Assembly: GCA_016756695.1 (NCBI GenBank)
Contig: CP066701.1
Span: 4,298,001 to 4,362,000 of the forward strand
From: Heyndrickxia sporothermodurans
Lineage (GTDB): Bacteria > Bacillota > Bacilli > Bacillales > Bacillaceae_C
DNA length: 64,000 nt
Direction of reading: 5' to 3'
Shown: positions 25,789 through 36,559 of the stretch, one piece after another
How the letters are laid out: the number at the start of each line of letters is the position of its first letter
Position numbering within the stretch: position 1 is the stretch's first letter
Position numbers and translations under genes: made by a program
The notes under the pieces: model-generated
What the model was told of the DNA's origin: nothing
Databases searched by the model: none
Seen by the model: only the letters and a program-made list of their open reading frames with translations

Positions 25789-27507
25789 TTACAATGAAGT
25801 AACATTCTTTACAGCTTCAATTACTTCTTCATTTGTTTGAAGTTGTAAAACTTTTTCAGCTAGTTTTTCCATGTCTGATTTGTTCAGAGAACGAATTTGT
25901 GAACGTGCTTTTAAAATAGAAGATGCACTCATCGAAAATTCATCAAGACCAAGACCAAGAAGAATTGGTATTGCGATTTCGTCACCCGCCATCTCACCAC
26001 ACATGCCAGTCCATTTACCTTCTTTATGTGAGGCATCAATAACCATTTTTACTAAGCGTAAAATGGCCGGATTATATGGCTGATACAAATAAGAAACGCG
26101 TTCGTTCATGCGATCCGCTGCCATTGTATATTGAATCAAATCATTTGTTCCAATACTGAAGAAGTCAACTTCTTTCGCAAATTGATCAGCAAGGACAGCT
26201 GTTGAAGGAATTTCAACCATGATTCCTATCTCAATTTGATCCGATACTGGAATATTTTCAGATTGAAGTTTATCTTTTTCCTCCAATAAAATCGCTTTCG
26301 CTTTACGGAATTCATTTAATGTCGCAATCATTGGGAACATAATTTTTAAATTACCGTATACACTTGCACGTAAAAGAGCACGTAATTGTGTACGGAACAT
26401 ATCCTGTTCTTCTAAACATAAACGGATTGCTCTAAAGCCAAGGAAAGGATTCATTTCATCCGGCAATTTTAAATACGGAAGGTTTTTGTCCCCGCCAATA
26501 TCTAATGTGCGGACAACAACAGATTTGTTTTCCATACCTTCTAAAACAGCTCTATAGGCTTCAAACTGTTCTTCTTCTGTTGGGAATTGATCTCTTCCCA
26601 TATACAAAAATTCTGTTCGGTAAAGTCCAACCGCTTCACCACCATTAGCTTGTACACCTTGCAAATCGTTAGGAGTACCAATGTTAGCCGCTAGTTCGAC
26701 GTGATGGCCATCTTTGGAAACAGTCTTTTCATTTACAAGTTTTGCCCACTCAGCTTTTTGCTGTTCATATTTTTCTTTTTCTTGTTTATATTGATTAATT
26801 ACTTCTTGTGTTGGATTAATGTGAACTTCCCCATTTAAACCATCTACTATAATAATATCGCCATTTGCAATATCTTCAATGGCAGTCTTCGTTCCAACGA
26901 CAGCCGGAATTTCGAGTGATCTTGCCATGATTGCAGAATGTGAAGTACGTCCCCCAATATTTGTCGTAAATCCTTGAACGAAGTCACGATTAAGTTGGGC
27001 TGTATCAGACGGCGTTAAATCCTCGGCAACGACGATTACTTCCTCTGAAATTAAGCTTGGGTTCGGAATTTTCACATTTAATAAGTGTGAAAGAACTCTT
27101 TTTCTTACATCGCGAATGTCGGCTGCACGCTCTCTCATATATTCATTATCCATTTGTTCAAACATCATAATGAACATATCAGTCGTTTCTTTTAATGCAC
27201 TTTCCGCATTTATTTTTTCATCGTTAATTTTTCCTTCAACAGATGAAATGACCTCCGGATCATTAAGTACGAGAAGATGTGCATCGAATATTGCTGCTTT
27301 ATCCGCACCAAGTTTTTCATTCGCATGATTTCGTATTACTTCAAGCTCGGAAGTAGCCGAAGCAATCGCGTCTTTAAATCGTTGCACCTCATTTGAACTA
27401 TCATCAATTTGTTTTTTTTCAAACGATAGATCAGGTTCAACTAAACGGTATGCTTTAGCGATAGCAATTCCATTTGAAGCTGCTATTCCTTTTAATATTG
27501 TTGACAT
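25789..27507 (-). CDS. ptsI: PTS Enzyme I (phosphoenolpyruvate-protein phosphotransferase)
   Basis: A 572-residue Enzyme I. The phospho-histidine is in [20 protein letters not shown] near residue 190. The C-terminal PEP-binding TIM barrel carries [27 protein letters not shown] and the catalytic cysteine in GMCGEMAGD. It transfers phosphate from PEP to HPr to drive sugar import. Its ATG shares one base with the stop codon of ptsH, so translation is coupled. Length is normal. The start of the operon is ptsH; a terminator follows ptsI. Confidence 0.97.
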   Translation of the reverse strand: MSTILKGIAASNGIAIAKAYRLVEPDLSFEKKQIDDSSNEVQRFKDAIASATSELEVIRNHANEKLGADKAAIFDAHLLVLNDPEVISSVEGKINDEKINAESALKETTDMFIMMFEQMDNEYMRERAADIRDVRKRVLSHLLNVKIPNPSLISEEVIVVAEDLTPSDTAQLNRDFVQGFTTNIGGRTSHSAIMARSLEIPAVVGTKTAIEDIANGDIIIVDGLNGEVHINPTQEVINQYKQEKEKYEQQKAEWAKLVNEKTVSKDGHHVELAANIGTPNDLQGVQANGGEAVGLYRTEFLYMGRDQFPTEEEQFEAYRAVLEGMENKSVVVRTLDIGGDKNLPYLKLPDEMNPFLGFRAIRLCLEEQDMFRTQLRALLRASVYGNLKIMFPMIATLNEFRKAKAILLEEKDKLQSENIPVSDQIEIGIMVEIPSTAVLADQFAKEVDFFSIGTNDLIQYTMAADRMNERVSYLYQPYNPAILRLVKMVIDASHKEGKWTGMCGEMAGDEIAIPILLGLGLDEFSMSASSILKARSQIRSLNKSDMEKLAEKVLQLQTNEEVIEAVKNVTSL

Positions 27508-27773
27508 TATTCAGCTAAACCTTCTTTTTTCAATAATTCGTCAAGACTTTCTAACGCAGCCGCTTCATCGCTGCCTTCTGCACTAATTGTAATTTGAGCG
27601 TCTTTACCAATTCCAAGAGACATTACACCCATAATTGATTTTAAATTTACTTGTTTTCCGTTATATTCTAGTTGGATTTCAGAATCAAATTTACTTGCTG
27701 TTTGTACAAGCAATGTTGCCGGACGTGCATGAATTCCAGTATCTGCGATTACTTTAAATTGTTTTTGTGCCAT
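27507..27773 (-). CDS. ptsH: PTS phosphocarrier protein HPr
   Basis: An 88-residue HPr. The phosphorylated histidine lies in [14 protein letters not shown] (His15) and the regulatory serine in [12 protein letters not shown] (Ser46), target of HPr kinase in catabolite repression. It begins MAQKQFKV behind AAAGGAG. It carries phosphate from Enzyme I to EIIA proteins and, when Ser46-phosphorylated, acts with CcpA. First gene of a two-gene operon; ptsG is not adjacent here. Confidence 0.97.
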   Translation of the reverse strand: MAQKQFKVIADTGIHARPATLLVQTASKFDSEIQLEYNGKQVNLKSIMGVMSLGIGKDAQITISAEGSDEAAALESLDELLKKEGLAE

Positions 27774-27817
27774 TTGTATTATTCTCCTTTATAAATAAAT
27801 TATATTGTTCTTATAAC

Positions 27818-27846
27818 AAAATAAGCCACCTACTCCATTTCGTCAA
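27818..27846 (-). promoter_or_regulatory. Candidate promoter for ptsHI
   Basis: On the minus strand TTGACG, a 17-bp spacer and TATTTT lie about 45-75 bp upstream of the ptsH start. Confidence 0.45.
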
Positions 27847-28026
27847 TATAAATTAATAGAAATGAAATAAGACTTTCCAATTGTTAAGAGTACCACGCGT
27901 TTATAAAGATGACAAATTAATTGCTCACTTTATAGTATTACATTATTTTAAAAGGTTATGAATTCCCTTCATCAAGGACTTTTACAGAATTTCTAATTTT
28001 GGGTTGTTTTTATTATTGCACTAAAT

Positions 28027-28221
28027 TTAACTTCTAGGTATTTCTAAATATTTGTAAATTACATGGCCATTTCGTTGAGCGATTCCTTGAAAATGTTTAA
28101 AGTCCTCCTGTTCAACGAGAACCTTTCGTACATCATAGAAATCTGCATTATCAACATACAACTCCTGAATTTCTCCTGTTCGTAGCTGATTTAGCAACTC
28201 CATTATTTTTTCCTGTGTCAA
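28027..28221 (-). CDS. Small hypothetical protein (64 aa)
   Basis: A 64-residue soluble, acidic protein containing MELLNQLRTGEIQELYVDNA and ending QRNGHVIYKYLEIPRS. I prefer a TTG start at 28221 because GGAG lies about 10 nt upstream; an internal ATG six codons further on is possible. A 21-codon upstream extension would add a hydrophobic stretch but has no ribosome site. The family is not recognised. It is divergent from ykvS and upstream of ptsH on the same strand. Confidence 0.5.
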   Translation of the reverse strand: MTQEKIMELLNQLRTGEIQELYVDNADFYDVRKVLVEQEDFKHFQGIAQRNGHVIYKYLEIPRS

Positions 28222-28398
28222 AAGAACCACACTCCATATCGATGATACTAAACAAGCCTTTAATAAAATTAACACATTCCGCATTAATTCAAAAGAGTAA
28301 AATATTGTTTAAAAACTTGAAAATTTCTATAGAATAGTGCAAACTTAATAGAAGATATTAGAAAATTATAATAAATAACACGAAATGGGGGACGTCAG

Positions 28399-28590
28399 AT
28401 GAAAAAAGCCGATGTTGGAAATGTTATTGAATTTAAAAACGGTTTGCGTGGCGTTGTTGAAAAAGTGAATGAAAACTCAGTAATTGTTGACTTAACATAT
28501 ATGGAGAATTATCGAGAACTCGAACTAGAAGAAAAAACGGTTATTAATCATAAAAATTATACGATCATCCAAGAATCAATCCAAGCATAG
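28399..28590 (+). CDS. ykvS: YkvS family (DUF2187) small protein
   Basis: A 63-residue protein of the Bacillaceae DUF2187/YkvS family, with the KOW-like small beta fold pattern VGNVIEFKNGLRGVVEKVNE and NSVIVDLTYMENY. GGGGGACG precedes the ATG. Role unknown; the fold suggests nucleic-acid or ribosome-associated binding, which is inference only. Followed by a very strong terminator. Confidence 0.8.
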   Translation: MKKADVGNVIEFKNGLRGVVEKVNENSVIVDLTYMENYRELELEEKTVINHKNYTIIQESIQA

Positions 28591-28637
28591 AAAGGGCTAA
28601 AAAAATTGACTTGAATAGTCAATTTTTTTAGCCCTTT
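28591..28637 (+). terminator. Terminator of ykvS
   Basis: A perfect stem of about 20 bp (arms near 28591-28611 and 28617-28637, containing AAAGGGCTAAAAAAATTGAC) with an internal T-run. Confidence 0.85.
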
Positions 28638-28766
28638 TTATTTACAACAGTGTTCATACGATCAAATATTTTATTTGCTTTTAATATTTGAGTCAATTTC
28701 ATAATTGCTCTTTTTAAAAATACAGAATCCTACAGAATTTCTAAAATATATTTTTAAAAACAGAAA

Positions 28767-30119
28767 TCATGCTACTTGTTGCTGATTTAATTGTACATTA
28801 ATTCGGTCTGCGGCTAACTTTGAAGCATTATAAATAAGGGTTACCATGTCAAAATGAATTTTTGCACGTTTCCCAGTACGATAGCGAACATTGTTCAGTT
28901 GAAAGAATTCTTTCAGATAGGCATTAACCCGTTCTACGGCAGTACGACGTTTGAAAATGTTTTTCCATGCTTGTGACCCGCGTGCTGGTGCGGTATATCT
29001 GCGAAGGTCTGAAGTGATTTTCACTTTATAAACCTTTTGGCAAATACCTTCATTAGCTAAGGGACAGTCGCTGCATTCCTTTGGTCTTGTGTATTTCAAT
29101 GTTTCATATTTAGGATCAAAACTATCATAACGATAAGAATGCTCTCTGAAACAAGTTGGGGCAAAGTGTTTATCATAGCCAATGATTTCCCCTTCATTTC
29201 GCTTATTATACGCGATGACGGATTGTTGTCCCATTCGATGTACCTGCTCGTATATGGGTTCATAGTCATAGCCCGCATCCATTGTTTGATAACGTAATGG
29301 AAGGTGAAGGCGTTCCTGAATTCCTTTCAGTAAAGGGATAGCTGCCTTACCATCATTTAGACTCCCAGATGAAAAAAGAGCCTGTAGAATGTATTGGCTT
29401 GATGTACCAACGGCTAAATGACCTTTGTAGCCAAACCAAAAAACATTTTGTCCTTCTGAGTTCTTTTTCACGCCCCATTTAGGGTCTTGGGGAACTTCGG
29501 CACGTAGTTCGGCTAGGGGAACATCTAATTGGGCCACAATTTTTCTATCATATAAAGGTAAATTGGCTTCCGTTTCAGCTTGTTCTTTAAGCCACCCGTC
29601 ACGCTCATCTTTTGATTTCCGACCACGTTTTTGGGGTTCAGATTTTGGCTTTTCTTCTTTTGGCTGCGCTTGGTCTCGTGCTTCAAAATGGGTTGCATCA
29701 ATGGCCACTGTATCATCCGTGATGAAACCTTCTGCAATAGCCTGGAGGACCACTTTTTCTTGTTCTTTCTCAAGGATATCGCTTTCCTCCAATTTCGTTA
29801 TGAGACGTGAATAGGAGGATTCTGAAGGCACATGATCAGAAACCAAAAAGCCACAATTTAACTTAAAAGCTAGATCATCATGAAGACGTTTTATAAGATC
29901 CTTCATCGTAGGGATGCGCTCTATGTATCTTACAAAGGTGGAGATAATCATGGCTGCATAGTTTAGTTCTTCCGGTGCACCCAACCGTGATTTTTTCGCC
30001 ACTTGATGGTACATCGAATCCAAATCTACCGCTGAAATAATGGCTTCATATTTTTGGGTAGGTTCCATGTCAAATAATTCCTGTATGCCAAATAGGCTAG
30101 GTTGTCGTATAATAGTCAT
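28767..30119 (-). CDS. DDE transposase, IS4/IS1182-superfamily type
   Basis: A 450-residue transposase. The N-terminal domain is MTIIRQPSLFGIQELFDMEP. The DDE core has aspartates in AIDATHFEARD and TMDAGYDYEP and a glutamate in RTAVERVNAYLKEF, with a cysteine cluster (CSDCPLANEGIC) before the last block. ATG 30119 lies 8 nt after GGAGGAG. The gene is intact. I could not find matching inverted repeats: its upstream side has been interrupted by the IS66 element 41 bp before the gene, and the downstream limit between 28640 and 28766 is unclear. Family naming is tentative. It differs from the true IS1182 copy at 53.5 kb. Confidence 0.75.
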   Translation of the reverse strand: MTIIRQPSLFGIQELFDMEPTQKYEAIISAVDLDSMYHQVAKKSRLGAPEELNYAAMIISTFVRYIERIPTMKDLIKRLHDDLAFKLNCGFLVSDHVPSESSYSRLITKLEESDILEKEQEKVVLQAIAEGFITDDTVAIDATHFEARDQAQPKEEKPKSEPQKRGRKSKDERDGWLKEQAETEANLPLYDRKIVAQLDVPLAELRAEVPQDPKWGVKKNSEGQNVFWFGYKGHLAVGTSSQYILQALFSSGSLNDGKAAIPLLKGIQERLHLPLRYQTMDAGYDYEPIYEQVHRMGQQSVIAYNKRNEGEIIGYDKHFAPTCFREHSYRYDSFDPKYETLKYTRPKECSDCPLANEGICQKVYKVKITSDLRRYTAPARGSQAWKNIFKRRTAVERVNAYLKEFFQLNNVRYRTGKRAKIHFDMVTLIYNASKLAADRINVQLNQQQVA

Positions 30120-30276
30120 AAGAAGTACTCCTCCAGTCTTTTTATGGTTTGTGGTCAACGTAAGCCCGAATTATAAAAAATAAGTGTACCTTTCGGTACG
30201 CATCGTAAATAGCCGTAAATTCTGACTTTTTAATCGAATTACGGCTATTTCATTTATTTGCTACATTCTGCCTGAA

Positions 30277-31839
30277 TCATTTTGACCAGGGCATGTATTG
30301 ATCTAAAATTTCAGGGTTTTGTTGGACGCCGAGATTTGGTAAATCCGTAAAAAGTTTCTTTATATATTCATAGAAATCAACGCCGTTACTTTTGGCAGTT
30401 TCAGCAATACTTAAACAGATGGCATTCGCTTTTGCACCAGCTTCACTTACACTAAAGAGCCATTTTTTCTTCCTATAACGTTGGGACGGATGGCGTTCTC
30501 GGCTGGATTATTATCCATTTCAATTCGCCCATCATTCAGGAATAATTTGAGTCCATTTGCCCTGTTTAATGTGTATTCATTTGCTTTTGCTAACGCATTT
30601 TTTCCGTAAAATGGTGATGTTTCAACCCAGTGAAGGAATTCCTCCACGATTGGCTTCGAGTACTTTTGACGTTTTTTCTTCGTTTACTCGGAGACAAACG
30701 TTTAAATTGCCTTTCTAGTCGATATAAATCATCACAATATTTCACACCGATTCTACCATTTTTGCTATCAGCTTTCAGCCAATAACGACGAACATGCGCC
30801 CAACAATTTGCGAAATTAACGCCTTCCAACTTATCATAAGCAGAATAACCATCACACAATCGTTCCAGAAAAGCCTTCAATAAAACTTTCAAGGACAGAT
30901 CGAGCTCGAGATAATGCGCTTTGAAAGAGAGTCATTGTTAGTATGCCTGGCTTGGCACACTTCGAAACACCCAATTATACGCATTGGCTTTACCAGATTT
31001 CCCATCGGATCGGTTGATAATTTGTCCGTATGTTTCATCGACATGCAAACCGATTTTGCCATCATCAACTCTTTCATTCGTTCGTATACAGGTAACAGCC
31101 AATCATGTGCTACACGGATAACCCAATTCGATAGGTTTTTATCATTGGTATTCAGTCCATAGCGATTCCATTCCTTTACCTGACGGTAAAGAGGTAAATA
31201 TTGTGCAAATTTATCATAGATGACTTTGGCAAGTACGCTAGGACTTGCGATGCTACGCTGAATCGCTGGTTGTGGTGCTTTCCCGCGTTTGATTTGTGCT
31301 GGCTGTGATGAATCAACTTTGCAGTCTTTACATTCATACGCATGTTCAATGTGCTGTACTTTCATCATTTTGCAGGAATAAATTTTGCTTCTTCACGTAC
31401 AAGTGTACTACCAATTTCAATCATTTGCCCTTGGCAACAGTCACAGATTGTATTTTTCGGATGATGGTGAATAGCTTCTACTTCAATACCATCATGCAAG
31501 GAATCATTTCGTTTTTTGATTTAACTTTTCGTACAACAGTATAAGAGATTGTCTGTTGGCTTTGTTCTTCTGTGTGCTCAGGTTCGCTAAAAGCCGGGTC
31601 ATCATCAAATAATGAGCCTTGCCCATCTGGTACGTTGTATTTCGATTTTTCGGATTTCGATCCATATAAAAGTTTTGTTAAATGGCGAATTTGTTCAGTT
31701 AGCGCTTCAATCTGTTTAGTTGATTGATCTAGCTTTTCGATAAGTCTTTGTTTTGTTGATTTGAATGAGCCAATTGTTCTTCGAGAAGTCGAATTAATTT
31801 CCCATATGGATTCTTGTTATTGGAAGAAGTATTAACCAT
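30277..31839 (-). pseudogene. IS66 TnpC transposase, multiply frameshifted
   Basis: Reading frames joined by at least five shifts or stops reconstruct an IS66 TnpC. It starts at ATG 31839 (MVNTSSNNKNPYGKLIRLLE) and contains the zinc-binding segment TICDCCQGQM, the DDE domain pieces (SVLAKVIYDKFAQYLPLYRQ, NCWAHVRRYW, EMDNNPAENAIRP) and the C-terminal piece ending DQYMPWSK. No single frame is long enough to act, so the transposase is dead. Confidence 0.85.
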
Positions 31840-31916
31840 TTATTTCACCACTTTTCGTTCACCATAAGTTAGTTATATTATAACATTTTTAACGTAGAAA
31901 GCGAAGTTGAAAATGG

Positions 31917-32296
31917 CTATAAACCAACATTTCTAGCTTGTTTAGAATACTCCTTTTTGTGATTTTTGAATGGTACTTTTGGTTGCTGAATGGACAACCC
32001 TTCTAACAACCAGCGAACCTCCTGTTGCGAAAGTTTACGTACTTCATTTTCATCTTTTAGTATTGAAGTTTTCCTCCATCTAGTCGCTTATAAAGCATGG
32101 CGAAACCATCGCCATCAAAATATAAACATTTATAACGGTCTTTACTCCAACCAGAGAAAAGGAAAATAGAATCTCCATATGGATCAAGTTCGAAAGAATC
32201 TTGAATTAGCGTTGCTAATCCATCAATTCCCTTCCTCATATCTGTTTTACCGCAAATAATATAAATGTTTTTTACACTGGTATAATCATGTTTCAT
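31917..32296 (-). pseudogene. IS66 TnpB with one frameshift
   Basis: The first 79 codons encode the IS66 Orf2 core (IYIICGKTDMRKGIDGLATL, SIFLFSGWSKDRYKCLYFDG) and then hit a stop after GGKLQY. The family C-terminus resumes in another frame (LKDENEVRKLSQQEVRWLLE) and ends at 31917. A small deletion at the junction explains the break. Confidence 0.82.
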
Positions 32297-32303
32297 AGAT
32301 TTT

Positions 32304-32483
32304 TCAACTCCTCATGACCGTTTGGATGATGTGCTCATCTACGCCGTTGAAGAAGGAAATTTCAGCGACTTCAATTTTGATTGTGCAAAAGCTATTTGAA
32401 GGATCTTTCGAAGTTGTGGATGTTATAATATTTTTTTCTGGTTGTATTGAAACGGGGACGATTGTTAGTTTTTGTTGTGACAT
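32304..32483 (-). CDS. IS66 TnpA-like accessory protein, short form
   Basis: A 59-residue frame beginning MSQQKLTIVPVSIQPEKN behind AAGGAGGTG and ending with the typical TnpA tail EISFFNGVDEHIIQTVM. It is 7 nt upstream of tnpB. It lacks the helix-turn-helix seen in longer TnpA proteins, so it is either a short family version or an internally deleted one. Confidence 0.6.
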   Translation of the reverse strand: MSQQKLTIVPVSIQPEKNIITSTTSKDPSNSFCTIKIEVAEISFFNGVDEHIIQTVMRS

Positions 32484-32685
32484 AGGAAAAGCACCTCCTT
32501 AATTGATACGATTATTGTACTAAGGGGTGCTGATCATTTATATGCGTTGTTTGAATGGGGGCTTACTGGTCAACTACCATTATACAAGATTTGGGGAGGT
32601 ACTTCTTTTTTTATCTCTTAAACCCCTTGATACACAAGGGCTAAGAATTATGAAATTCATTCATCTGAATATTTAAAGTATTAAA

Positions 32686-32714
32686 TTGACTTTTTGTGTA
32701 AAAACCTTTACACT
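32686..32714 (+). promoter_or_regulatory. Promoter of the IDEAL-domain gene
   Basis: TTGACT, a 17-bp spacer and TACACT end about 25 bp before the start codon region. Confidence 0.55.
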
Positions 32715-32739
32715 AAAAAAAGGTTAGAGGTGATCATCG

Positions 32740-32976
32740 ATGGAGAAAAAAAAGTCCTACACAGAGATGGTTAAGGAATATGCGATGACACAAATAAAAA
32801 ACGAAAAATTTATGGCGGAAATTTATGCGGAAATGATTTTAAATGAATTGCTATTAACTCGAAGAAAAGAGCAGATAATGAAAAGAATTGATCTTGCTCT
32901 AGATTACAAAGACAAGCGAACATTTTTATTATTAACAGATGAATTAAAGGAACTGGAAAAACAATTTGGTTCATGA
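32740..32976 (+). CDS. IDEAL domain protein
   Basis: A 78-residue helical protein. Residues about 40-75 (TRRKEQIMKRIDLALDYKDK, then FLLLTDELKELEK) match the IDEAL domain, a short helical module found in Bacillaceae proteins including the ComK-related and YpiB groups. AGAGGTGAT precedes the ATG. No signal or membrane helix. Role unknown; IDEAL modules are thought to mediate protein contacts. It lies just outside the LXG locus, transcribed away from the IS cluster. Confidence 0.75.
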   Translation: MEKKKSYTEMVKEYAMTQIKNEKFMAEIYAEMILNELLLTRRKEQIMKRIDLALDYKDKRTFLLLTDELKELEKQFGS

Positions 32977-33016
32977 ATGAAAGGGATATCTTAAAGCGGG
33001 AAAATATCCTAAGATT

Positions 33017-33046
33017 AGCTACTATCTAAATCGATAGTAGCTTTTT
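33017..33046 (+). terminator. Terminator after the IDEAL gene
   Basis: AGCTACTATC and GATAGTAGCT form a 10-bp stem with a 6-nt loop followed by TTTTTAA. Confidence 0.8.
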
Positions 33047-33071
33047 AATTGAATATAGACGAAACGTCTCA

Positions 33072-33536
33072 TTATAATCCTAATTCCTCTGAATCATCGA
33101 CAAAAACTTTTACTTTAATTTCAACCCACTGTCCTTCATCATCACCTCTTAAAATATGAAAAATCGGCGAGTTTATTTTATAGCCATGATTAACCGCAAA
33201 TTGAAATAGTTCATCATATGCATGCTCTGTTTCAGTCTCAAAGTTACTTCTCACTCTTGTCATTAGCATTTGATCCATATAAAAATAACTTTGGAAGAAT
33301 AAATCTGATTCTTTAGGTACATATGATTGCTCGACGGGAATAAAAATATCAATTAACATTCTTTCGTCAAAAGGGATATTGTACAATGCATAAAAAAGAG
33401 GACCCGCAATCGTTAAATTAGCTTTTACAAGTTTTTCGTTAAAATCTTCTAATGCCATTTCAAACTGGCTATAGTGAATTTCATAAGTGTGCCAAACGAC
33501 ATTTTTATGCATAATTGTTTCGTATTCAATAACCAT
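33072..33536 (-). CDS. DUF5085-like protein B of the LXG locus
   Basis: A 154-residue soluble acidic protein beginning MVIEYETIMHKNVVWHTYEI and containing FDERMLIDIFIPVEQSY and GQWVEIKVKVFVDD. It resembles the DUF5085 proteins found beside LXG toxin genes in Bacillus, which look like small GyrI-type folds. Its start is 3 nt after the stop of its paralogue, so the two are co-transcribed. Last gene of the predicted locus. A role as chaperone or regulator of LXG secretion is inference. Confidence 0.6.
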   Translation of the reverse strand: MVIEYETIMHKNVVWHTYEIHYSQFEMALEDFNEKLVKANLTIAGPLFYALYNIPFDERMLIDIFIPVEQSYVPKESDLFFQSYFYMDQMLMTRVRSNFETETEHAYDELFQFAVNHGYKINSPIFHILRGDDEGQWVEIKVKVFVDDSEELGL

Positions 33537-33539
33537 ATC

Positions 33540-33983
33540 TCACCCTTCCTTCACTTGAGCGTAAATGTCCATGATGACATTATCAAACGCATCAAAACAT
33601 ACGTGATAAAAGGATTCATCGATTTCTAGACCGTTCTCTTTCGCATAATGTCTTAAAAGTTCATATGCTTCTTCCAATTCATCGACTTCCGGACAGCGAA
33701 CATAAATAGCAGGGGTGATTTCCAAATACTCTAGTTGTTTAAAGTTCGCATCTTCACCTACTTCTACTTCCGTATTCAACCCAATATAATATGTATATTT
33801 ACCGAAAGAAGGTTCATTCTTCATTTCCTCCACCTTAAATACAACCGGGCTCGTATAATAAATGTCTTCATTCACCAAATTCCTTCGCAAACCTAAAGCG
33901 GGTAAAAACCATTCATCATGCGGAATAACCTCTTCCACAGTCACAACATTCCTTATCACTAACGACTCTTCTCGTACAATCAT
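33540..33983 (-). CDS. DUF5085-like protein A of the LXG locus
   Basis: A 147-residue acidic soluble protein (MIVREESLVIRNVVTVEEVI), with YTYYIGLNTEVEVGED and a C-terminal ESFYHVCFDAFDNVIMDIYA. It shares layout with the next gene and fits the DUF5085 type. ATG 33983 is 7 nt after GGGGG; a TTG one codon upstream is less likely. In the ancestral operon it would follow the fifth membrane paralogue directly. The IS21 insertion in that gene now separates it from the upstream genes. Confidence 0.6.
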   Translation of the reverse strand: MIVREESLVIRNVVTVEEVIPHDEWFLPALGLRRNLVNEDIYYTSPVVFKVEEMKNEPSFGKYTYYIGLNTEVEVGEDANFKQLEYLEITPAIYVRCPEVDELEEAYELLRHYAKENGLEIDESFYHVCFDAFDNVIMDIYAQVKEG

Positions 33984-34317
33984 CAAAGATCCCCCTCATG
34001 AACAATTATAAATCTATAAATTTATTAAATGTGCAAACTATCTTCTTTTCTTCTTCCTTCTCTTTTTCTTTTTAACATATTGTTGTTTCGGTGGTGGATT
34101 GATGGAAAAACTCGGAAAGCGTAAAACACAATAGGCTACTATAATGAATTCACAGATTGCATAAGCAATAACAAAAAGCAATACAATCGCTGTAAACGCT
34201 AAAATAAAAGTTGACCACTTTAGCGCAATTCGCTAACCAAAAAGTTGACCACCCTTAACACCCAATCCCTTATCATAGAGTTTGTCGAGAACTTCATGAT
34301 TCGGGAGGAAAAAAAGG

Positions 34318-35820
34318 ATGTTAAAGATGGCTAATATAGAGCTTATCAGAAAATTGCACTTTAAAGAAGGTCGTTCTATACGACAATTAGCGAAAGATCT
34401 TACATTATCAAGACAAACCATTCGAAAAGCTTTACAACAGAATGAAATTCCAACCTATCAACGATCAAAGCCGGTTACCAATCCGGTCATCGACCCCGTT
34501 AAACCAATTATTATCCGATGGTTAACGGACGATGAAACAGCCCCCTAAAACAGCGTCACAGTCTTTGCTCAAATCCACAGACGCTTGGTGAAAGAATATG
34601 GCTTTAAAGGTGGAGAATCCACTGTACGCCGTTTTGTACGCCAATATAAGCGACTCAAAGAAACTCCTAATTCCTCTATACCGTTGGAATTCGATCCCGG
34701 TGAATTTGCCCAATTTGATTGGGGAAATCATTGTGCTTTTAAATGGGATTGAAACGAAGGTAATGCTTTTTTGTATGAGACTTTTGTATAGCCGTAAGAT
34801 TTTTGTAAAAGTGTTTCAGCATCAACGGCAGGAGGCGTTATTTCAAGGTCACGCAGATGCCTTTGATTATTTCGGTGGTGTCCCGAAAACGATTGTCTAT
34901 GACAATATGAAAACAGCGGTAAAGAAGGTGTTAGAAGGGACCAAGCGTGAAGAACAGGGAGGCCTTTATCCAGTTTCGATCATACTATCTTTTTGATGCC
35001 CAATTTTGTGCACCCGCAAAAGGAAATGAAAAAGGACAAGTAGAGAAACTAGTTCAAACAGCACGAGCTCAATTTTTAGTTCCCGTTCCACAGGTAAGTG
35101 ACTTACAGGTACTTAATCACTATCTTTTAGAACAATGTGATGCCTATGAAGAAACCTATGTTCAAAAACGAAAGAACAGGTGGGTGAACGATTTTTACAA
35201 GAGAAGCAACAGCTTCTGCCGATTATTGGTACTCATCCTTGCGCAAGGAAGGTAAGAGCCTCTGTCAACAGTCTTTCGCTTGTTAATTTTGAAACAAACG
35301 CCTATTCGGTACCTACTAGGTATGCCGGTCGGAAAGATGCACAAATAAATGCTTATGTAAATCACATTGAAATAAACATTGACGGAAACTGTGTAGCCAA
35401 ACATGAGCGTTCATACGAAAAGCTTCAAGAAATTTTTGAAGTGGATCATTACTTGGATGAACTGGAGAAAACCAAAGTATCCAGCATGCGCGCCCAGTTC
35501 GAAGAGCTAATCTTCCACCAAGTTATCAAGAATTTTATAAGAGAAGTCTTTCAAAGTATGGGCATGGAAAAGAGTTTATTAAACTATTAAAACTCCATCG
35601 GGAGTTTACGATGGAAACAGTAGAAAGGGCAGTGGCAAGTTGTGTAAAAGAGCGACTATATACAGCTGATAGTGTAAGGCATTATCTTTACCTCATGACT
35701 CAGCCGGAAGCAACAAAGCCAGCCCCAATAAAATATGAAATGGAGCAGTCCGTCACCGTCAAGGCTCCTACATTTAGCCCGTATGACCAACTATTACAGA
35801 AAGGGAGGTATATTCACTGA
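34318..35820 (+). pseudogene. IstA transposase of IS21, frameshifted
   Basis: The N-terminal helix-turn-helix is readable (KEGRSIRQLAKDLTLSRQTI) before a stop near 34548. Later fragments encode the integrase core (GVPKTIVYDNMKTAVKKVLE, PAKGNEKGQVEKLVQTARAQ) and the C-terminal domain (SLVNFETNAYSVPTRYAG) in alternating frames. Several single-base shifts make it non-functional. Confidence 0.85.
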
Positions 35821-36559
35821 ATACACACCGTTATCAAATGGATGAATATCTAAAAAAAAGGTGCGCTTGCCGACTATACGTGAACAAGTTGACGCTTATT
35901 TGCGCGAAGCAAATGAGCAACAAATTACCTATGAAGAATTTCTCTTTCAATTATTATCGATTGAAATAGCTGAGCGAGAAATCAAAAAGAAAGAGTTAGC
36001 CAGAAAAAGGCGCAATTCCTGTACATAAGGACCTCCTCTCTTTTCAATTTGAGGAGGCTCCCACGTACCAAAAAGACGCATTCTGGACATCTTTCAGGGG
36101 AGTACATTCAGCAGAAAAGGAATGTCATTTTTATTGGGAACTCAGGTACAGGAAAGTCGCATTTATCAATTGCGTTAGGGGAAGAGGCGATTAATCAAGG
36201 CTATACTGTCAAATATTATACGGTACCGCCCGCCTATCGAATGAACTGATGGAAGCCAAGACGAAAAAAGGCTCCTCCAGTTGGAGAAACAATGGTTGGC
36301 TGCAGATGTCACGATTATTGATGAACTTGGCTATATCCCCTACCACCAGAGAGCAGCCGAATTACTGTTTCAATTTTTTTCTACTCGTTATGAAAGAGGA
36401 AGCATGATTATCACTAGCAATCGGGAGTTTAGCCGATGGGTAGAAGTTTTTCACGATGAACAGATGACCGCCGCCTTGTTAGATCGAGTGACTCACAAGG
36501 CCCACATTATCCCAATGAACGGAGAGAGTTATCGTCTCAAAGAAACATATTCGAAGTAA
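35817..36559 (+). pseudogene. IstB helper ATPase of IS21, frameshifted
   Basis: Frames carry the IstB start region (NTHRYQMDEY), REANEQQITYEEFLFQLL, Walker A NVIFIGNSGTGKSHLSIALG and Walker B VTIIDELGYIPYH. They are interrupted by an early shift in an A-run near 35853 and further shifts near 36030 and 36245. Confidence 0.82.

Larger units (their letters stand above)
30160..32566 (-). mobile_element. Decayed IS66-family element with exact ends
   Basis: The element is bounded by GTAAGCCC at 30160 and its inverse GGGCTTAC ending at 32566, and flanked by a perfect 8-bp direct repeat TGGTCAAC (30152-30159 and 32567-32574). Both features are expected of IS66. Inside, on the minus strand, are tnpA, tnpB and tnpC; the last two carry frameshifts. 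A hairpin (ATAGCCGTAA with TTACGGCTAT, 30210-30250) lies near the 3' end. It landed in the upstream region of the neighbouring transposase gene. Confidence 0.85.

Noticed and set aside
30152-34220. Similarity of the IS66 target repeat TGGTCAAC to the IS21 terminal motif
   Set aside because: Only eight bases match and the IS66 copy is a simple target duplication; no other IS21 end sequence is nearby.
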